Notes under the pieces: generated by a model
Database searches by the model: none
Told to the model about the DNA's origin: nothing
What the model saw: only the letters and a program-made list of their open reading frames with translations
NCBI GenBank assembly: GCA_024278455.1
Contig: JAJRTE010000234.1
Span: forward strand, 1 to 53,841
From: Myxococcota bacterium
GTDB taxonomy: Bacteria; Myxococcota_A; UBA796; JAJRTE01
DNA: 53,841 bases
Direction: 5' to 3'
Translations under genes and position numbers: made by a program
Part shown: positions 1-7,655 of the stretch, piece after piece
Layout: every line of letters begins with the position of its first letter
Position numbering within the stretch: the stretch's first letter is position 1

Positions 1-117
1 CACGGAAGACGTACCGCGGGGTGACGCAAAATGGGTAGATCCCGGCGCTCGACGAGTGAGTGCAACTACCGGGAAGGCGGACAGTTCAACAACTGGATCA
101 CTCACGAATAATCCGGG
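1..117. other. window edge, no gene seen
   Basis: This is the short segment between the window edge and the stop codon of the first gene on the minus strand. I see no convincing coding frame, RNA gene or terminator in it. Confidence 0.4.
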
Positions 118-3100
118 TTAACGCTCCATTGCCGGATAGTACTTCGTCGCCCGTCCCTTGCCGCATCTCACTATGACACCGGTTTCTACAAGGGCGTTTA
201 GGTCTCGCAAGGCCGTTCGCGTAGATACACCCATAGTGGAAGCATAACCACGCCGTGTGATGCTACCAAGCCTCTCGATATGACAAATGCTCCTGTCGCT
301 TAGACTTCTAAACTGGCCAATCGCCTTCTGGCAAGTTGCAGCGGGTACAGCGCGAGCCAATACTTCTTCGACGAACCGCTTCTCAATCAGACGCCCTTCC
401 GCTCGTGCAACAATACAGCGCACGCAATTCCAGAGTTCTCGCACATTGCCTGGCCACTCATACATTAAGAGCACATTGATAACTCCCTCTTCATAGGCCT
501 GGCGAACATCCCTCTCGATTCCCAAGAAGTGTTCCCACAATGGCACAATGTCTTCTCGCCTGTCCCGAAGTGGCGGCACATGCACCTCAACCCCCAGCCT
601 ATACATCAAGTCAGCCCTGAATTCTCCGCGCTCGACCAGATCCGTGATACACGCATTGGTCGCACTAACCGTGAAGAGATCGCACTGCATCGATACACCA
701 GATCCAACTGCGCGGAATTCCCCGCAGCTAAGAACCCTCAACAGTTTCGCTTGAATGTCAAGCGGCATATCACACACCTCGTCTAGGAACAATGTGCCAC
801 GATGTGCAGATTCCAAGAGCCCCTTCCTAGTTTCAGTTGCACCAGAGAATGCACCAACTACATGACCAAACAATTCACTCTCCACAAGAGAAGGGCACAA
901 ACTTGGGCAATCCACAACAACAAAGTCTCCACCTTTCCCACCACCGCATCTGTGAGCCCAATTGGCCAACAGCTCCTTTCCAGTTCCGCTTTCGCCTTGC
1001 AAGATTATGTGTACGCGCCTCTTCGCGAGCCGCTCAATATCGCGAACAACGCTAGCCATGGCCTCCGATCTGTATACCAGGTCTGATCTTTGTTTCCTAG
1101 CACACCCTTTCGCTCTTACAACATCTCTCTGCACAGTATGTCGTTTACGGCTTCCTTCCAGTGATTGTGTTGTTCCTGCTAAGTGTTCAAGCATGATGAT
1201 TGATGACTTCAACACACGCCTAATGCGTTCACGGTCCAATCCACACGTTACGGCGGTGCGCGGCGACGCTATATAGATGGCTATACTACTATTATGCGAT
1301 CGAGCACACGCTTGCACCATTCCATTCCGTTCCAACATACAGAACTTGAGGCCTGCCAACTTCATTGCATGGTCCAGTTCCTCATCCATCTGAAAGACAC
1401 TCTCCTCCCTGTTAGATAAGAACTCCCTCCCCAGCCAACCGCTCTTACGCTTCTCAATAACAGTCATTCCCAATTCACCGCATCCAAGTATGGTGCGAAT
1501 GAAGCTCCATGTATCTGTCAAACGCGCGGATAAGGCAGGATCCCTTACGACATCCATGTTGCATGAACCCGGAAGGCGCTTCATCAATTCTATCTCATCT
1601 CTGACCTTTTCAAGCGCCGCCCTTGATCTCGCAACCAACTCCTTAGCAACCACTCCCTCCTTAACAAGTGAAAGCGCACCAACAACTTCCCTGTCCGAGT
1701 ATCTGTCTCTAGCCATTTGTCCACGGCCACATTCCCCAACTATGATGCACTTTTGTGCAACGTCAATCCACCCCAATGCTGCAAACCTCATGGCCCCAAT
1801 AGCACTGAGCCTGACCGATAGAAGAACCTCCCCCAACTCTCTCAAACGGCTCGCTAAGGTTGGAAGGCTTGCAAGCTCTGCCTGAATCTCATCAACAGGC
1901 ATCCACAGAAGCACGTCAATCAGTGCCCTTGATTCCGCAACGCAACGACCAGCCTCAGCACTCCTAGATCGTGATTGTAGGAGCATACCTGCTGCATCTT
2001 CTTGGGTCCTTGCGCTTGCGGTGCGTTGCATAATCAATCCGGCATTCGCGCCATTGCTCCCTAGAAAAGTCAGCCTATTCCTGATATAGGGATCCTTGCT
2101 AAGTTCCTGTAATGCCCAACTAGAATTGTCTTCAGAAACCACTTCTTTCAGGATTCTGAGGAACCTCTCATTCCCACATGATTTTGCCGCGAGCGACGCA
2201 CGCTCAATGAGCAGTCTCTTTTCAAGACCATTCATTTCGACACTTGGATCCTGCTGTCTTGCCCTCTCTACCCAATGCAATGCCCGTCCATACAAGCCTA
2301 GAAGCTTGTACATCATCCCAACATTGAACATGAACTTCCCAATATACGACTGCATGGCTCTCATCTTGGCAATCCTGAGTCCTCGCAATGCGCACAGGAT
2401 TCCTTCTTCATAGTCGTAGCACTCTTCATACAAACCTGTCACGTTCTGTAGAATACGAAGTTCATTTCGTACGGTACCACCTTCGTTCGCTACCCTCAAT
2501 AGGGGGCTTATCCATTGTTTCATTGAGTGTTCCTTGCCAAGCATTTGGTTCGCGTATGCAATATTGATCATTGCGGCCGCTACACGCCTTGTACTCCCCT
2601 GGATGACTCCAGCTCTTCCCGCCGCGAGTGCGGCCCTCTTCCCTTTCCGGTATTGGTGATCAAGTAGGTATGAACTCGACAGGAGACTCCAAAGATGACC
2701 AACGCTCGCACGGCTTTGGCCAACGCTTTGATCCGCGATCACTCTTTGTATGTTCTTGATTGCCCGCTTTGGATTCCCTGCAAGCGCATCGATTCTGTAT
2801 TGAATCTTTCTGAATTGTGTTTCCAGCCAGCTCATGTATTGTCCGTTTGCTGCAGTTATCCTTTCTGCTTTCTTCTTTCGTGAGATTCCCTGCAATCCTC
2901 TAACCGCTTCTTCTGCAATATCTCTTGATTCCGAGTACCTTCCCGCCAATACCAACCATCTTGCATGTACGTACCGGGTTGCGAGCTCCAGGTAGCCTTC
3001 AGCTTTCTGTGGGCAATCTGATTCTGCTTGACCTTCATCGTCTGCTGCTATCTCTGTGTCATTCTCTGTCGTTAGCAAGTCCATCATTCTTGCCTTGCAT

Positions 3101-4518
3101 TTCAGTTTTGTCCGCAGTTGCGCGGCATCTCCTGGGGTATTCTTGTGTGCTTCTTCCAAATGTTCCTTTGCTTTTGTCGTCTCGCCTCCCTCGCGGCATC
3201 TGACTGCCATTGTTAGTCGCTTCCTCGCTATTCGTATCTTCGAGTCACCCGGCATTATTGTCAGTTCCAGTGCCCGTGCAGATGCAAGTGGCATGCAAGC
3301 ATCCTTGAAGCTCTTTGCCAGTACGCTCATCTGTGTAAATTCCTTTGTTTGGCGATTTTGTGGTACCGTTGCTGCGTTATGGGAGACGTGTTCGGTTATC
3401 TCAGACGCCACTTTGCTCCAATTCAGGTAGAGTTCTCCGGTACTCTCTTGAATGCAATCCGCAAGATAGCTCGTTACTGCTTCTTTGCACCCCTTGGTTT
3501 TCCAGATACACCATCGGGCCAATATTGCTGAACGCGCCTGTTCGATTGGTCCCTTGCAAAGACGCAGCACAGCGTGACGTATCTGTTCTACTGTCAAGGT
3601 CGCGCCGGCGTGGTCTTCATTTCCAGTTCCTGTGCTCAAGACAGTCTGTTCCAGCAACGTTTCAGATACCTTCTCTGCTCTTAATCGAAACCCTTCCTTG
3701 GTGTTTTCAGGAGAGTGTATCAACTTGTACGCCGCTTTTAGTGCTGAGTCTGGCCTTGCTCTTCTGTCCGTCATTACTGATCTTGATATGAATTGGTCCA
3801 ATCTCCTTGGCGTATCATGTGGCACCATCCTCAGTTCGGGGGCGCATTCTGTCTGAACTTCCCTTCTCTTGGGTTGTTCCTCCCCCACCGGAAACGGTCG
3901 GCGGCCTGCCAATAGCTCGTAGGCGAGCACTGCTATCGAGTACAGGTCTGCCCTGCCGTCCACCGTTCTTCCTGAATTCCATTCCGGGGCTCGGTAGGCG
4001 GGGGGGGCCCAGCGTTGGTAGTCCGGGTGGGCGGGCAGGCCGAGATCCACCAGGTGAACCGTTCTGTCTGCTTCCAAGCTGCTTACGATGATTTTCTCCG
4101 GGGAAATTCTGCCGTGGACGAAACCCGTCATGTGGAGGAGATGGAGAGGGGGGAGCAGCTTGGCCAGGACATCGATCAGGAACGGGAAGTCCAGGTGCTT
4201 CCCGAGGTTTCTGAGGTTCACTCCTCGGATGAACTCCCTGACCACGTAGTGGCCGCCCGAATGCAGCAGACCCATTCGCTCAAGGACCGGGAATGCCGGG
4301 TGCCGGACTCGCCTGAGACGCAAGTAAGCATCTCCCGTTGCGCGTCGGCCTCGTGAGCTGTTCGGGAACTTGCGGTCCATCGTCAGCACGAAACTCACTT
4401 CGTCCGATCGGCGAATGATGCGGTAGGTCTCCCACCGATCACTCTTGCCCATCGGGGTCAGGATTTCATACTCATTCGTCACGTCGCTCGGGAAGTACTT
4501 CCTCGAGGCTATGCCCAT
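118..4518 (-). CDS. kinase-like/TPR/GAF-like/sigma-54 AAA+ regulator with C-terminal winged helix
   Basis: A giant, probably cytoplasmic transcriptional regulator of about 1466 aa. The N-terminal 280 residues have a Ser/Thr kinase fold signature (APEW, then a DLYS segment), but the catalytic loop reads HGRISPEK where HRDxKPEN is expected, DFG is DLG, and no VAIK-type lysine is apparent, so it is probably a pseudokinase. The middle 450 or so residues look like tetratricopeptide helices, followed by a GAF-like stretch. A sigma-54-interaction AAA+ module follows, with Walker A GESGTGKE, GAFSGA in place of GAFTGA, Walker B TLFLDE and the WPGNVREL sensor region. The last 60 residues resemble a winged helix (STRTALRDLNALVETG) rather than the usual Fis helix-turn-helix. 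ATG at 4518 has a GGAG ribosome-binding site; an in-frame GTG at 4584 is the alternative. Most of the gene is visibly more AT-rich than the rest of the window. The target promoter is unknown. Confidence 0.85.
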   Translation of the reverse strand: MGIASRKYFPSDVTNEYEILTPMGKSDRWETYRIIRRSDEVSFVLTMDRKFPNSSRGRRATGDAYLRLRRVRHPAFPVLERMGLLHSGGHYVVREFIRGVNLRNLGKHLDFPFLIDVLAKLLPPLHLLHMTGFVHGRISPEKIIVSSLEADRTVHLVDLGLPAHPDYQRWAPPAYRAPEWNSGRTVDGRADLYSIAVLAYELLAGRRPFPVGEEQPKRREVQTECAPELRMVPHDTPRRLDQFISRSVMTDRRARPDSALKAAYKLIHSPENTKEGFRLRAEKVSETLLEQTVLSTGTGNEDHAGATLTVEQIRHAVLRLCKGPIEQARSAILARWCIWKTKGCKEAVTSYLADCIQESTGELYLNWSKVASEITEHVSHNAATVPQNRQTKEFTQMSVLAKSFKDACMPLASARALELTIMPGDSKIRIARKRLTMAVRCREGGETTKAKEHLEEAHKNTPGDAAQLRTKLKCKARMMDLLTTENDTEIAADDEGQAESDCPQKAEGYLELATRYVHARWLVLAGRYSESRDIAEEAVRGLQGISRKKKAERITAANGQYMSWLETQFRKIQYRIDALAGNPKRAIKNIQRVIADQSVGQSRASVGHLWSLLSSSYLLDHQYRKGKRAALAAGRAGVIQGSTRRVAAAMINIAYANQMLGKEHSMKQWISPLLRVANEGGTVRNELRILQNVTGLYEECYDYEEGILCALRGLRIAKMRAMQSYIGKFMFNVGMMYKLLGLYGRALHWVERARQQDPSVEMNGLEKRLLIERASLAAKSCGNERFLRILKEVVSEDNSSWALQELSKDPYIRNRLTFLGSNGANAGLIMQRTASARTQEDAAGMLLQSRSRSAEAGRCVAESRALIDVLLWMPVDEIQAELASLPTLASRLRELGEVLLSVRLSAIGAMRFAALGWIDVAQKCIIVGECGRGQMARDRYSDREVVGALSLVKEGVVAKELVARSRAALEKVRDEIELMKRLPGSCNMDVVRDPALSARLTDTWSFIRTILGCGELGMTVIEKRKSGWLGREFLSNREESVFQMDEELDHAMKLAGLKFCMLERNGMVQACARSHNSSIAIYIASPRTAVTCGLDRERIRRVLKSSIIMLEHLAGTTQSLEGSRKRHTVQRDVVRAKGCARKQRSDLVYRSEAMASVVRDIERLAKRRVHIILQGESGTGKELLANWAHRCGGGKGGDFVVVDCPSLCPSLVESELFGHVVGAFSGATETRKGLLESAHRGTLFLDEVCDMPLDIQAKLLRVLSCGEFRAVGSGVSMQCDLFTVSATNACITDLVERGEFRADLMYRLGVEVHVPPLRDRREDIVPLWEHFLGIERDVRQAYEEGVINVLLMYEWPGNVRELWNCVRCIVARAEGRLIEKRFVEEVLARAVPAATCQKAIGQFRSLSDRSICHIERLGSITRRGYASTMGVSTRTALRDLNALVETGVIVRCGKGRATKYYPAMER

Positions 4519-4615
4519 GGCCCGCTCCCATCCCTGTTTCCATGTGCACCTGCAGAGTCGGGTTCCGCCGTGCGGGCAGACCACCCCTGCATCACGCCTG
4601 CTCCCGCGCCCTGGC

Positions 4616-5056
4616 TCAGTCCCTCTTTCGAAGGATCCTCACCTGCGGCCGCCTTCTGCCGTAGACCCGGTCATACCACCGGACGGCCAGGATAGCCGGA
4701 GCCACGAAGGCCAACGCACCCAGTACCCCACCAAGGGTCTGTGAAATGCCGAGGTCCGGGTAGGCGGCGACCACCACATTCCCGATGACGGCCCCCATCA
4801 TGATGGCGGCAACCGGCAGAAGGAAAACCGCCGTTGCCGGCCCGAGCTCGTCCATTCCCCTGATCTCGAGATCCACGAATTGACCCGGGTGGAGATCCAT
4901 GGTGTTCCGTGTCTCGAGAGTCCGGCCGACCGGCCCTTCGGCACAGCCTCCGCAACTCTCGCAGGACTCCGGGGAAGCCGGCATGACCTCTATGACCGCC
5001 AGATTTCCCTCGATGGAACGGACCACGCCCTTCTCGATCAAGGCACTACTCCTCAT
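4616..5056 (-). CDS. RseC/MucC-family (SoxR-reducing system) membrane protein
   Basis: A small inner-membrane protein of about 146 aa with the RseC/MucC layout. It has an N-terminal beta-rich domain carrying a Cys cluster (CESCGGC), followed by two hydrophobic helices (around FLLPVAAIMMGAVIG and LGGVLGALAFVAPAIL) and a short basic tail. Family members help reduce SoxR or modulate sigma-E signalling, and sit near electron-transfer complexes in other genomes; no such partner is present here. ATG at 5056 fits the usual N-terminus, and an in-frame GTG at 5137 would add 27 residues. The gene ends about 100 bp before the large regulator on the same strand, so the two could be co-transcribed. Family assignment is good; physiological role is inferred. 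Confidence 0.75.
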   Translation of the reverse strand: MRSSALIEKGVVRSIEGNLAVIEVMPASPESCESCGGCAEGPVGRTLETRNTMDLHPGQFVDLEIRGMDELGPATAVFLLPVAAIMMGAVIGNVVVAAYPDLGISQTLGGVLGALAFVAPAILAVRWYDRVYGRRRPQVRILRKRD

Positions 5057-5338
5057 CCCGGTGATGGCGCGATTGGCGCGATTATGTGCATCCTCGCTCG
5101 CTAGCAACACTTGCGCCAGCTTCAAACTGCTATCCACTCTGGTTTTCTATTCGCAAACGACGATCCGGACGGGCCCCGGACGTCAGAATCATCTCCTGCG
5201 ATCCACCTGAAACAGACCGGAAGTCGATGGCAGACAGAAACAGGGCGGGGCCCCTTCCACTCCTGCCGCGCCGACACGACCTGCGGGGAGGCCGAGGTAG
5301 CCCCTGATAGCCACCCCGGGGCTTCGCTTCCCCCTGCC

Positions 5339-5841
5339 CTACCCGTTCCCCGCCGAACTCGCCTGCACCTGGATCATCGGCTGCGCATGGTCCCCGCTGC
5401 AGAGCACGACCAGCAAGTTGGCCACCAACTCCTCAGTGCTGGCAGAACTCAATTCGTAGCCGACCTCCGCAAGCTGGGTCACGCCGTCACGGACGATGAG
5501 CACTGCTCCGTCCACGATCGTCTTCCTCGCGTCGATCAACGCCATCGCCTGCTGCCGCATGAGCATCGCCTGGGCGATCTCCGGAGCGTAGGCCAGGTCA
5601 TTCAGACGCACAGACACGACCTCGATCCCCGCGACACTCGCCTCTTCCTGCAACTCCGACCTGAAAGCATCCGAGATAACGTCGTTTTCCTTCTTCAGAC
5701 AGGGCTCAGCATCATTCCCCGACTCGTAGGGGAAACCCGAAGCCACCCGCTTCACCACCGCCCCGGCCTGGTCGGTCAGAAACTGGTGCGCGGCCTCCAC
5801 ATCGAGCGCAAGGTCACGAGGACGATCAGGAGGATTTCCAT
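5339..5841 (-). pseudogene. SPFH/band-7 family protein, internally deleted and frameshifted
   Basis: The C-terminal two thirds of an SPFH-domain (stomatin/prohibitin-like) protein is clear. Residues such as RLNDLAYAPEIAQAML, RQQAMALIDARKTIVDGA and NLLVVLCSG match the end of this family. The start is damaged. An ATG at 5841 opens a typical membrane-anchor beginning (MEILLIVLVTL), but this runs straight, in the wrong frame, into the later LALDVEAAHQ segment, so the core of the SPFH domain (roughly 100 or more residues) is missing. The simplest reading is an internal deletion that also shifted the frame. It lies beside an insertion sequence. A shortened product from another start in the downstream frame cannot be excluded. 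Confidence 0.7.
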
Positions 5842-5977
5842 GGCGCAGCCACCTCCAGAATTGGGGCCGGGAGTGCACGCGCCGGATCCACCCCCATTCG
5901 CCGGGATTCCGGATCCTCTCTCAACAGCAGAATCGGGAATCTTCGCAGCGCTCGCAGATTCTGCGCGTACCCAACTC

Positions 5978-6013
5978 GGGGCCCCCATGGGGCATAAGTG
6001 CTAACTTAGCAGT
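5978..6013. repeat. IS terminal inverted repeat, left
   Basis: This end contains GGGGCATAAGTGCTAACTTA and continues to GCAGT. It matches the reverse complement of 7320-7355 with only a few substitutions and a one-base length difference. It marks the transposase 3' side of the element. Confidence 0.8.
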
Positions 6014-6181
6014 GCGGCCGCGATCGCACTCACTTCGTCAAGCTGCGCCTGCCGGCGACGGGGGCGCCCCACGCGCGATGGCCCGAGCATCGGGCCATTA
6101 CGCAGGAATTCGCTCGGCAGGCATGGGCACGAGACGACCGAAAGAAAGGCGTCCCGAGCCTCGATGAACTCTCGCCAGTGA

Positions 6182-7285
6182 CTACGCCGGGTGGAGCTTG
6201 AATCCCCAGGGGGAAAAAAAGAGCGCTTCCTCCTTGAGTCGTTCAATGAGGAGGACGGCCAGGAGTTTGGCGTGAATCCATGCCCGTGCGGATTCCGGAT
6301 CGTATTTCGGCAGGTGCCCTGCACCGAACAGCGACTTGATGCGCTTGAATGCGAGTTCGATCTGCCATCTCGCGCGGTAGAGAAGCAGTACGTTTGCGCA
6401 GGAGAGCACCTGGCGAGGCAGGGTCGTGAGGATGAGGATGTACTCGGCCATCTCCAGCGTCTGCGGGCGGACCTTCTTCGATTTGTTCTTCCTGCGCTCC
6501 CTCCTGATCTTCTTCTTCGCCTCCTCAGCGGCGGCTGCGCTCTTCCTGACGGCACAGAGGCGCGCCTGGTAGGTATCACCCCCGACCTCGAACCGGACCG
6601 CCCACTCGCCGGGTTGGTGCCCCTCCAGGAGGCGCAACAGGGCTAGGAGGTCCAGCGAGGCGCCCACAGCATCCGTAAGCGGGAACATGGCGCTGTTGAG
6701 CCTGACTACGACGTCACCGCCGGCATCCATCACATGAGCAACGCCTGCCCGGTGGCTATAACCGCGGTCACCGAGAATGATGTCACCCGGGCTCACCGGA
6801 AGACGCCTGTATGTTTCCCCGCCAGAGGAATCGGTGACCTCGAAGAAATCGCACTCCAGCGACGGAAGCTCAAGCACATAGTGAATGCGCCAGTCGGTAC
6901 CCGTGCTGCCCGGCTCCGATACGTTCGACGCATCCACGACCCGGATGCGACGGCCAGGCGGGACTTCCCCAAGGGGACACCGAAACGGGCTGCCTGCGAA
7001 CATCCTCTCCGCCAGGATCTGCAGCCACCGGCCAGCACCCCTCAAGCGCTTCAGGAGCGCGACATCGGAGATGTCGGCCAGCCCGGTACGCTTCGCTCTC
7101 GCCACGGCTTGCCGAAGAGACAGCCCCGCACCCACGTGAAGCAGGATGAGGCGCAGCAGTGTGTCGGCATCGCGAACTTTACGGGCTCGGCGCAGAGCGC
7201 CGGAACTCCGGGCGAGCTCCCGCCACCCGGGAGGCAGCAAGTCGGAGATGATCCCCCACTCCTCGTTGATCGTGGCTTGGTCCAT
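6182..7285 (-). CDS. IS4-family DDE transposase
   Basis: A transposase of 367 aa. DDE motifs are visible: DASN (first Asp, about residue 119), GDRGYSHRAG (second Asp, about residue 173) and YRARWQIELAFKRIKS, the Y-(2)-R-(3)-E-(6)-K signature of the IS4 superfamily with the catalytic Glu. ATG at 7285 lies 35 bp inside the right inverted repeat. The frame stops at 6182 soon after FSPWGFKLHPA, whereas another frame continues with RSHWREFIEARDAF and further residues that look like the family's usual C-terminal tail. The native protein may therefore have been about 55 residues longer, with a small indel near 6185-6200. The catalytic core is intact, so activity is possible but uncertain. Confidence 0.85.
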   Translation of the reverse strand: MDQATINEEWGIISDLLPPGWRELARSSGALRRARKVRDADTLLRLILLHVGAGLSLRQAVARAKRTGLADISDVALLKRLRGAGRWLQILAERMFAGSPFRCPLGEVPPGRRIRVVDASNVSEPGSTGTDWRIHYVLELPSLECDFFEVTDSSGGETYRRLPVSPGDIILGDRGYSHRAGVAHVMDAGGDVVVRLNSAMFPLTDAVGASLDLLALLRLLEGHQPGEWAVRFEVGGDTYQARLCAVRKSAAAAEEAKKKIRRERRKNKSKKVRPQTLEMAEYILILTTLPRQVLSCANVLLLYRARWQIELAFKRIKSLFGAGHLPKYDPESARAWIHAKLLAVLLIERLKEEALFFSPWGFKLHPA

Positions 7286-7319
7286 GGACCAAGCCTAGCA
7301 ACAGCCTGGGTAGGTGTCA

Positions 7320-7355
7320 ACTGCTAAGTTAGCGCTTATGCCCCCATAGGGGCCC
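7320..7355. repeat. IS terminal inverted repeat, right
   Basis: This end reads ACTGCTAAGTTAGCGCTTAT and then GCCCCCATAGGGGCCC. It is the inverted counterpart of 5978-6013 and lies just upstream of the transposase start, so it probably also holds the transposase promoter. Confidence 0.8.
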
Positions 7356-7655
7356 AAGAAGCCCCCCCCCTAAGGCGACAACTACCCTGACACAGGGGGG
7401 ATGCAGCGTCGGGACCGGTCAGAACTGCGCCCGGCCCTCAAAGCGTGGTTTCGCCTGTAGCGCAGACAAACGTGACATCGGAGCCTCCATCGGCAAGACC
7501 GGTTTCACGCAATTCGGACTCGACGGGCGGCCCAGATGCGTCGGCCGTCAGACGCATTCGGTCCATAGGATGGAATTCGACCACCTTTGCCCTTCGAGAT
7601 TGAGTTCACCCACCCTTCTGGTCGATGAAGACTCGGGTCTGACGCTGGAGGCATC
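7356..7655. other. intergenic region between IS and sensor kinase
   Basis: About 300 bp without a convincing gene. It contains a C-run directly outside the IS end and a small hairpin (ATGCGTC ... GACGCAT, about 7535-7558). The promoter of the downstream sensor kinase must lie here, but I cannot identify its boxes. Confidence 0.4.

Larger units (their letters stand above)
5978..7355 (-). mobile_element. IS4-type insertion sequence
   Basis: A complete-looking insertion sequence of about 1.38 kb. One DDE transposase gene is bounded by long imperfect terminal inverted repeats (5978-6013 and 7320-7355) that share the core GCATAAG(T/C)GCTAACTTAGC. I could not identify a clean target-site duplication; the outermost bases (GGGCCCC-type) are ambiguous by a few positions. 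It sits between the SPFH gene remnant and a sensor kinase gene. No passenger gene is present. Confidence 0.8.

Noticed and set aside
6001..6579. A separate gene of 192 codons inside the IS
   Set aside because: Most of it is the shifted frame of the transposase; only its last part resembles the lost transposase C-terminus.
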